A stretch of 64,000 nt of DNA from Dryococelus australis (taxonomy: Eukaryota > Arthropoda > Insecta > Phasmatodea > Phasmatidae): the NCBI GenBank assembly GCA_029891345.1, contig CM057002.1, positions 66,420,590-66,484,589 of the forward strand, written 5' to 3'. The notes beneath the pieces were generated by a model that saw only the letters and a list, made by a program, of their open reading frames with translations, was not told the DNA's origin and did no database searches. Below, piece by piece: positions 1-10,484 of this stretch; the first letter of the stretch is position 1, and every line of letters begins with the position of its first letter. A program made the position numbers and the translations under genes.

Positions 1-180
1 CCTTACGTGATCTTGCAGAAATAGATATAATTGGTTATATGACATCATAATGGAACTCACAAAAGTATATGCATTAACTAGGAAAAACTAGCATTAATTC
101 ATGTGGTTCAGCTTACACCTGTAGACAATCGCATAGCTGTTATTTGTTTCGTAAATTTGAAAAATAATTCTAAATTATTA

Positions 181-750
181 TACAGAATGATTCACTAGGA
201 GTTACCGCCACTCACAGGGCTTCTTCCTTGCATCACTTGTAGAAAATTATGACATATTCATGTTGGTCCTATTCCCAATATTTACGGAGTAATTGAAACA
301 TTTTAAAATTGACGAATAAAATAATAAGCCTTCCAGAAGTAAATCCAGTGATGTATTAACATACCGTATTGTTTACAGTTGAACATCACAATCACGTATA
401 ACAAGCTTACAAAAGATGTTCAAAAATGTTCCCGTCTACTTCCGTACACTTGGCCGCACGCTTATGGACCGCGCGTGTGGTTCTACGTAGCTGCACACAA
501 CTGTCTGATTTCTGTAGCGGCATACATGATAACGCGCAAGTAGTTCCTCGTGTGTTTGTGCAGTCCTTCGGTAAACAATATCTTTTATCCATCCCCATAC
601 GCTATAATCTGGGGTCTGGGCATTTCCAATTTGTCGAATTACTCTGTAAATATTGGGAATAGGAGCCACATTTATATGGCATATTTTGCATCAAATGATG
701 CAAGGAACAAGACCTGTGAGTGGCGGTAGCTCCTCGTTAATCACTCTGTA
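181..750 (-). mobile_element. Internally deleted mariner-like element with ~120-bp inverted repeats
   Basis: Bases 181-296 and 636-750 are imperfect inverted repeats starting TACAGAATGATTCAC and ending GTTAATCACTCTGTA, with TA at both edges. The interior on the - strand, in two overlapping frames over about 407-669, reads as the C-terminus of a mariner-like transposase: GWIKDIVYRRTAQTHEELLAR, then AVHKRAAKCTEVDGNIFEHLL. The N-terminal and catalytic parts are missing and the two pieces are frameshifted, so the element cannot move by itself. Confidence 0.75.
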
Positions 751-1211
751 TAAAAGAAATATTGAACAAATTCCTAAGTGTTTAGTTGGCTCTCAATATC
801 TCGATGTTAAGAACCGCCCAAATCTCTTCTCTCACGCTAAGAGTTTGGTGATTACAACATGTAACAAATTAATGTAGTCTTAGCAAAGACAAGAATTTGT
901 TAAATGTCCTTAGTAACATTTTTAAACTAATTTGCTAGTGAAATTTAATAATAAATCGATGAAAAAATCAGACAATGATATCTTACATAAAATTAAATAA
1001 GTGCATATATGTTTCTGCTAATACACCAATAAGAGGCAGCCTAGCTGCAGCTCGTAATTTTACTTATAATATACCTTAAATTAAATTGTTTATTTTACTA
1101 TGAATAAAAAAGTTATGTTGTAAACTGTATTTGATATCTTACCTCGTAAGTAAGAAATTTATGGATATATTGTAACCCACAAAACTTTTATTGGAGTACT
1201 TTATTTTGCAG

Positions 1212-1324
1212 ATGAACTAAAAATAAACAACGTAACAGCTGTTCTGACCAGCAAGACTGTGTGGGGAGCTCTGAGGGGTCTGGAGACCTTCTCACAACTG
1301 CTCTACATTGATCACAACAAGGAA
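1212..1324 (+). CDS. Hexosaminidase copy 1, exon with [19 protein letters not shown]
   Basis: The acceptor is TTTTGCAG and the donor GTAAGT. The exon enters in phase 1 (the split codon should be Tyr, as in copy 2) and leaves in phase 0. [18 protein letters not shown] is the conserved start of the GH20 barrel. It matches copy 2 exon 3, which is five codons longer before the core motif and at the end. Confidence 0.9.
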
Positions 1325-4300
1325 GTAAGTAGTTTTGACGTGACGCTGCATGGCTGTGTTTCTCAAATTCAAAAGACAACTCTGCCTTTAGAGTTCTCCA
1401 CTTTAACTCATTATTGTCTAGTCACCTGTCCTCGTTTCACTTAACACAGCACTAATTGATTGATTTTTTAAATATTTAAATAAGTAAATTCTAGCAAAAT
1501 ATTTTACAATTTTTCAAAATGTACGTATCCTTCTTTCAGATGCAACCAAATTCGTACTTTCCTGTCAGTTGTATGCGTGAGCGTGCGCGCGCGCGCTTCG
1601 TTTTAATGTTTAATATGCACAATATTCTAAAATCGCTAGCAATGCAGCAATGGACGCCACACTACTGGTGTTTTGTCTATTTCCGCTGTTTACACGTTTC
1701 ACCCACGAAGTAAGTCTCATGTCTCCTCATGCCATCAGAACGTTCAAAATCATGTCGAAATATTGTTTCACCAACCTGCTTTTCTTCAAACAACCGTATA
1801 ACGGTGGTGCAGTTCATCCTGAAATGGCGTATTAATGTGTACACGTGTCCCAGGAAAAATAACAAAATGTACAAGGATTTAAAAATTGCTCACTCGCTCA
1901 CATCATGTAAGTATCACCAGTTCAACTACATTTATCCTACACTCCAAACTCGTCTGTGTAATGAACCCTTAGTACAGTAAGTGGCGAATTTCGCGCAGAT
2001 CAAGTTGCAAAGCATTCCGTCCTAGATTTCTTGCATGTTGTTTATTGACTCAAAGTATTCCACGCCGCGCCTGATAAAGTCTGTTCACGGTAAAATGAGC
2101 ACTTTTGAAAGCCCTGCTTAAGATCTATTTGTATGCACGTTGTGTGTTCTTCCGCCTTATGTAAAATTATCATTGCCATGGGCTTCATCGCTTTATTCAT
2201 GCGTTGGTCAAGTGAAGTTGTAAAATTATTAAAAAAAACAAGTGTTTTAAAAATTTGGCTAATTTTTACTCTTCGACGCATTAAAAAAATAGAAAGCTAT
2301 AGAAATAATTTGAGTTATCAAAAATGATTACCTAACACTTTTTTTCGACGTTAATATATGGCTCTACTTTCCCCTCCATCGTTACCAACTTTACTGGGCG
2401 CATATCACTCAGTGCGCTCGATGAAATATATGCTGTTGGGAGCAGTGACTGTTTTCTAAGGTTGATATCAAAAGTGCTCACTTTATCTTGAACAACCTTT
2501 AACTATATGGGCCAGTCACGACAGTAGCAAACGTAAATATGTTCAATATCTACGGTGTTCTGAAGAAAAGAAGTGCGAAATGCGTATGTCATCCTGAGCC
2601 ACCGAGCGGGGTGGCTGTGGTAATATGAGTAGGAGCTGGTCGCTGCCGCCCTCATCTCGCTTGTCCCCGGTTTCCCTCCAGGCGAATACCGCCATTGTTT
2701 CTTACTACACGCCACAGCTAATGTCTTCCTCCTTCCTGCTTCTCCGAGCAACTTTCTCCATCTCTGATGAACTCGTTGTTGAAGAGACAATAAGCCATAC
2801 ATACTTGTCATACGCAGTTGTAGCGTGTGTTATGTTATGTGTGTGTCAGGTGAGAATTAACAGCACGGCGATCAGCGACCAACCTCGGTTCCCACACAGA
2901 GGCCTGCTACTGGACACCTCACGTCACTACATGCCGCTGTCAGTCATCAGGGAGATGCTGGATGGTATGGAGATGAACAAGATGAACGTCTTCCACTGGC
3001 ACATCGTGGACAGCCAGAGCTTCCCCTACCAGAGCAGAGTGTTCCCGGACCTCAGGTATGTTCATGGAGCGTTCGTGGTCGCGCGAAAATCTAGCGTCGG
3101 TCGTTGTCGCCAAACACTCAAGGAGCCTGTCGTCTACACAGAACTGTATGTTCATATTTGATGTCGCACCCGAGAAGATAGCTGCGTTTCTCATCTCTAC
3201 TACACAGTAAACATTTGCTGTGTGATTTACAAACATCTCTTTTAAACTAGTTGTGAAATACTTTTGTAGCGCTGCAAGTGAAATATTATGTTTTTGAAAT
3301 GCAACGATATATGGAACATAATACACAAATTGTGTGTTTTAATGCCCCAAACAAACATGAAGTTAGCAGTAATTACTTGTTAAAGTACACAGTAGCGTTA
3401 TATATATTTACATTACAAAGCGAAGTAATTTTCTCTCTCGTACGCTTTTAGTAAGAAAAAAATAGCAATCTTTCAAACAAATTTTCAATTTTTTTTTTTT
3501 TTTTTTTAAGTAATGCCTAGCACCAATTCGGACTAGGTTATTGATTGCATCTGAAAGTTAAGTAAATATTACACAGTTCCACATAAAAATCCAACCTCAC
3601 ATATTATCAAAATTCAACATGCGCGATATTTTTGTGCATGATGGCTAGAGGGCTACAATCTTGCATACGATAAGCGCGCTATCACGCCTACTGTCTAGTC
3701 AGAGACTATCTTCCCAGCTCCGAACAGTAACATCGCTTCTTGTATAGCAAAGGAAAATAAATTTAGTTGAGCTTGTTTTGCTTACAGTATAGAAATATTC
3801 TTTTCTACCAAAGGAAATAATTTAGTCATAATAACATTTTTCTTTCGTAAATTTTTTTGTACGAAAAGCTATGTTACCAAAACCGAATTCTTTAAATCAT
3901 TAAAGTAAATAGTTAATTTTCAAAATACATTAACTGAATTTACCGTAAATAATGTAGTCAAACTATTGTGACGACAGTGCAAGGTTATCGCAGCTATTAA
4001 TACGTAGATAGAATAAAAATTTTGTTTGCGCCAAACCTTAAAGTGGTCCATTTTTTAAATTTTGCTTTTCGACTACAAATCGTGTTTTACAACTAAGAAA
4101 GAGTTTTTATAGAATGCTTGGTACATTAAAAATGCTTTCTACAGCATCGTAACTAAGGCATTCTAAAGATGGTTTTTAGTAAATTGTCTGCAAAAACGCT
4201 TCATAATATGGATTTTATTAATTTCCTTAGTTTACAATCTCATATAATTATTAACGTTAATTTGTTGTTTGCTACTAAGTACTTACGCCCAGTGTTCAGT

Positions 4301-7300
4301 TCTTAAAGATTAAAGTGTTTTTATGAACGGGATTATAATATATAAAGAAAAAAAAAGTAACATTTTGTTAACTCATAGACTGTTTCCTTATTTTTTTTTG
4401 TGTTCCAGTGTGATGCAACGTATTTGTATCTGAATATCTGACAAGCAGAACTTACAATTATTTTTGAGTTTCAACACAAATGCAAGCTGAGAATGTGATT
4501 AGGATGATTATCAAAGACGACCCTATGACTTGTATATCAACAAGTTATGTACATTCCTTAATTATTTGCCTGTAATGGTCATGAGCAGTTTAGTTAAGTG
4601 TTTGTTCTGTGTTTGTCCTGTATGTAATGATTTAAAATTTAACTTCAAATTAAATGTTTTGTTATGTTTAAGTGAAAAAGGAGCATACGATCCTGAGACG
4701 CACATCTATACCCATGACGACATCAAGAACATAACAGAATACGCTCGTCTTAGAGGAATAAGGGTCATGCCAGAATTCGACACCCCAGGTAGTTAAGAAT
4801 ATAGACATTTCATGTTTCATACTTCCGGACGTCAATCACAGCCACATCTTCGTTTGCAGTATATTTATTATTAGTATTAACGTCTATTCAGTTAGCCACA
4901 TTCTCCAAACTTTGTGGAAACATACCTGAAACTTTGAACTTTTCATGCGTGGAGACAATGAAATCTTGCGTTGTGGCAAACGAAGGCGATGGTTCATCGC
5001 AAGAGATGGTGACTATTACGTAGGCTTAAAAGTACTATACTTTGAGATTGTTGGCTGCCGTGTATACGACATTTAACCAATTGGAATTATGATTCCTTAA
5101 AATTAAACGTTTTTGACTGGCCTACAAAAAGCAAAGCCAAGGGAATATTCATAAGCCAATTGCAAAAAAAAAGCCAAGACGCTACAATGTCTTCGAAGAT
5201 GCTGGGCCGGAGAAATTTTCCTCGATTTTCCAATATCCTTGGTTATAAAATGCAGACAATGTAAACTTTAATACTATATGAGATAGTTTCACGTGAGCCA
5301 GTGAACCTCCGCTCAGCAGACACGCCCTGTATCACTTTGAAACAATACTAATCATTAAAGCACTCGAGTGGCTTAAGAGCGTTCAAGTGCCAAAAAATAT
5401 TTTCTATATTTTTTGGGTATTTTTTAAATTCTGTCTTATTATATCAAATAGTAGTCTAATGAAGATAGAAAAAATACATAAAATTGATTTACAAAAATTA
5501 AATACTGGAGTTATGAAGGAATTAATAATTTATATGTTTTGCCACACAAATTTCTAAATTTTTCGTTATTTTCATGTTTCACTGCAGTTTAAATTGATTG
5601 ATGATGTCAATACACTGGACTAAAACATTGTGCTCGTATATAGTTTTGAAAATTGTCTGGCGTAAAATATAAGCTAAAATGCTCATAGTTATGTTAAAAA
5701 TATCCGCAAAAGGTATTTTAAAACTGAATTGGCATTTTGTTACAGTTTTATTGAAATTATACCACAAACATGTGAAATATTTTAAAAACACATAAAAATA
5801 ATAGGCACGTGAGCAGCAGCAATACCGTAGTATCTACGGAGTAGCATATAAGCAGTTTCGCCTTCGATAAACTTTCATTCCAAAGGAAATAAAAATCAAG
5901 AACAAGCAATGAATTTTCCTACCCTGCTGGGTAAATTGCCACTAAAATATTAATCGTGCATGCACATCAGTTTCTGATATATGTAGACGTAAATTATTTT
6001 TTAAAGTAATATAGTTCAGTAAACGACAGAAAAAGAAATTTTAAAGAAATGTTATGCCCCAGAATTTTTTTTTAAAGTAATGACAACGCCAAGATTCGTA
6101 GTATTTGAGTGGTTAGTGTAGTATCTGACTTGGCGGGGTCAACTTGGATGACAGCAGGCTGTGTAGTTGGCCGTCATACTTAAGGATTGTTTCAGTCAGC
6201 CATGAGAATTAATGAGGTGAGAGAATGAGACGTGTTTGGAGCAGCGGAGGGATGAAGGCAGGAGAGTCCCAAGAAAACCCCCACGCCACATCCGAATGGC
6301 CGCCCGGCCATAGGGGATGAAACCGAAGACCCCCAGCGAGGGGAGACTGGGGACCAGGGGTTTGCTGCAGATATGTCTCTGGGAGGGCTTAGCCCATTCC
6401 CCCCCACTTTTTAATCCTTTACTCGCTACTGCCCCCCGGATGTTTAGTAATTTGTGGAAAAGTTATGTCTGATTTAATTCCGAGAATCTATAGTACAAAA
6501 GAATACTTATTTTTTTTATAATATGTTCCTACAAAATAAAGAATTGAAATTAACTGATTATTTTACTTCTTATATAGAACATTGCTGTATGAAATTTGCG
6601 TAGAATAATGCACCTCTGACACATTTATTCACCCCTTTGGGGAATACAATTCCCTGGAAGATAGACACTGTTAGTGAGTAAGTATTTCATGAGTTGTGGG
6701 TCCCTGTGTTGTTGATACAATTTGAGAGGAAGGGGGTGGGGGTATAAAATATTTCCAGCGTCACAAAATGCTTCTACATCCTAAACTGTTACACTAGTAC
6801 CCAGTTGCCACGTCTACGAATCTTGATGATTTTATCAGGACATTCACTGTTACTTGGAGATGTGTTACGTGTTATCGTTATTGTATGTTCCAGGACACAC
6901 GTTGTCTTGGGGACCAGGCCAGCCAGATCTCCTGACTCCTTGCTATTCGTTTGTAACTGGGAAGCCAGACGGTACGTACGGACCCATCAACCCCTCACTC
7001 GAGTCCACATACACATTCATAGAGAAGCTCTTCCAAGAGGTAGTGGCCTTGTTCCCGGACAGCTACCTGCATCTTGGAGGAGACGAAGTCAGCTTCGTCT
7101 GCTGGTAAACAAGTTATGCCAATTTTTATTATTATTTTATTGATTATCGTGCCTTTGCGTCCCCGAGAGTTTAAAAAGGTCTCTCTACGTCATCACACTA
7201 ATCGAGGGCGTCGTCAATAATATAGAGTTGGTAGGATTGTAGTGATCATCACATGGACGTCGGACATCACACACTTTGGAAGGGATGAAATATTGTCTGT

Positions 7301-10300
7301 CTGTCACCTTCACAACCACTTGAACTTCGCTTCTTTGAACTTGCCATGTACTTTTATTTGTTATTTTAAAACCAAAATGTGTAAATTAATATATATTATA
7401 CACTACACAAACTTAAAATATTTTGGATTTTTTTTCATAACAAAGTATGATAACATTGTAATTTAACTGACATAAACTATTTAATTAAAGTGTATATTGG
7501 TAAATTTTTATTACCTCCTCTCCTAGGTTCTACACCCAGAAGCGGCACAACGTGAAATTTCCCTAAGTATTAATTTACAGAAGGGGAAGCGTAACTTGGC
7601 AAGTAAACCAACCGTTAAATAACACAAGATCTTCGCTTTACATTACAATATTAAAATAAAACTTCCATTACATTTAACAATATCACTCGACTCAAGATAC
7701 GTGATTATACAGAGATTTACAATGTAACCCGTTCAATTATACTTCAATAAATCTACTCTCTTTATGTTGCACTAATATACTGTCTCTTTAGCAGGCGCAA
7801 TTATTAATTGATAACTGGCTTTAATGTAAGTTACCACGGCCTCTAATTCTAAGACTAAGTGGTCCCTTCTCACAGTCAACTTAGGATTTTCACTCCCCAC
7901 TGTTCTCTACGACGATACCTCAAGACGGACGTATGTGGCGTTCCGCCAACGTCGTGGACCCGCAGCTCGTTGGCTCGTAGATCCCTTTGAAGGGGGGGGG
8001 GGGGGGGGGGTCACCTTGTGATATACGCACAGGCTGGCCTCAACTTCTTTCCGCCGGCTTCTCGTTTGATCTACTTCACCCAAACGCCGCACCTCGGCTG
8101 GTCCCCTTGTAGCCTCTGCACCCCCTCGTCACAAAATATATGTGTTAACAGATAAAATATTAAAATAAAATAACTAATTATCAACAACAGCTGTTTACAA
8201 GTTCGTGGACTGAGATCGCGATTCAGAACCGAGACAGCAGGAGGTTTGCTGTAGGTTTCCTTTTAGAAATAGTGACCACCGCACTCTAAATGTCGTTCCA
8301 ACTTCTCAAACAGGTGTTGCAGATAATTTTCTGAGAGTCTGTGTGGCAGCTTTCAATTTATCGTCCCTACTATACTCCCTTCATCCTAAGTCTTTCCGAC
8401 GTGTTGGAAAACTCCATAAATCGCAGGGTATGAGGTTTGGGCTGTGTGGAAGAGACTTTTCACCAATTTTCTCCCAAAAATCCATTTTGTAATGCTACAT
8501 GTGGCCTAGCATTATCCTGAAGAAAAACCAACAATTCTTCATGAATCAGTTCAGATTATTATTAGTTTTTAGCGAACTGTAATACTCAAGTAAACACCCA
8601 CAACAAAAGTATAGTAATTTACATTTAGAGGTTGACATATCCTCCTCATTCATCGTTGAGTTATACATTTTAAGGATGATAAAAAAAGTCTGCATACAGT
8701 CACTGCACTCTATATCGAAATATAATAACACTCAAGGCGAGATTGGCTGTTGTGGTTTGTCATTATATACACTGCAAGATGAATGGAACCAGGTTAATAT
8801 ATAGCTCTTGAGTTTACGCTGACCCTAAAACATTACATACACCTGAATAATTATATAACTTTATACTATAACACTATTAAGTATCCAAAATTTGAAGAAC
8901 ATACTGAACATACCTGTACCTCAGAAGTGAGATGTAGCTCCATTCCTTTAAACTGAAGTTACAACATCTTACCTCTGAGGTACAGATACGCCATAAATTC
9001 AAAATCTCAGATTTATGTTGAAAAATATTAATAAACCCAAAATTCATTTTTATGTCGGTAGTCACCTTAAATTCTCGCATTATACTGGGTAAATACAATT
9101 TACTAAAAAATTTTAGTTTTAATTGGAACAATTCTCATTGTTCGGAATTCTATGTATAGGCAAAACATTGTTGGTCTAAACAAAATGTGTAACGATTTTC
9201 ATTCAGCCAGAGTTAGTGGTCTATGAAAAAAAATCGTGGATCACTCAGAATACTAGTTAAGTTTTGGTATTCTTTAATTTTGTTATTCACACCTAATGCT
9301 GGAACGAATGTGTTGGTTCCCAAGGCATACAAACACAATTTTGTGGAGGGTGGAACTCCTACTACATCACACTCCCTATCGAACCTGTAGTAGGGCCAGA
9401 ACTACATTAGGAGTCTCAGGAGCCCGAAGTCGTTTAACTGATTTCGAGCAACGAGGTTCTGTGTTTCCATCGTAGGTTAAACATGGACATGCACATCGTT
9501 TCCATGTGTAATTTTAAATTAGAAGAATTAATGCTAGTTATCTTCGTTTGTGGGCTGAAGCTATGTCTTATGGGTTTGGCGAAACAAACCTTACATTAGG
9601 AATTTTCAGGGTTCATCGAACTATACTGAGAGAAAGGAGACGGAGAATATCTGTGATCATCTGTCCAAGAGAGGAGGGGAACATATATAATGGCTCATTT
9701 GGCAACTAACCACTTTTGACATCTTCTGGATGGATGGAGTAATGGTCAATCATGATTCGATGGAAGCCAAGAAAACTCTTAATTATAAATTAGTTCAGCA
9801 TATAAGCTGATGCTTATTTTATTTCTGCACTTCATACAATGCCAGAGGACTCCTTAACTTTGCTACAAAATTCAAAGACTCATTTCTCTCAATTGTGCGT
9901 GTTTCAGGAGAACCAATCCCAACGTCACGTCATTCATGATGGAGAATGGTATCAGCAACTACGCAGGTTTGGAGCAGTACTACATGCAGAGGGTAGTCAA
10001 CATCACCAGTTATCTGAATGCCAGCTCTGTGGTGTGGCAGGAGGTGTTCGACAATGGCGTCACCATTCCTGATAGCACAGTGGTTCATGTGTGGACAGGC
10101 AGTCAGGCAGAAGAGCTCAGTAAGGCCAGTGCCAGGCTACACCTCGCTCAGTCTATCTACAGGATGGAGCACAGTTGCCTGGAATGTTCTAAATATGTAT
10201 AATTCTGTCAACACTTTTTATAGAATTTAAATTTGGAAATGTCTAGTTAGAGCCACTATTTCGCCATCTTATTAAACAATATTAATTAACTAACAGCGAT

Positions 10301-10405
10301 AAGCGAAAACTGATCAGCTGCAGTTATTTACAGAACAAAATAATGTAAGCACTCAGAGATAGTTGGGAATAACTTGTGTTGGATGCGGTCCATTATATAT
10401 ACATG

Positions 10406-10484
<79 letters not shown>

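Noticed and set aside
1..1211. Search for the missing 5' exons of hexosaminidase copy 1
   Set aside because: Nothing here resembles exons 1-2 of copy 2. The only structure is the mariner-like element at 181-750.
6805..7143. 112-codon frame overlapping the catalytic exon of copy 1
   Set aside because: It is out of frame with the hexosaminidase motifs and is a shadow of that exon, like those at 24716-24949, 9839-10072 and 32780-33064.
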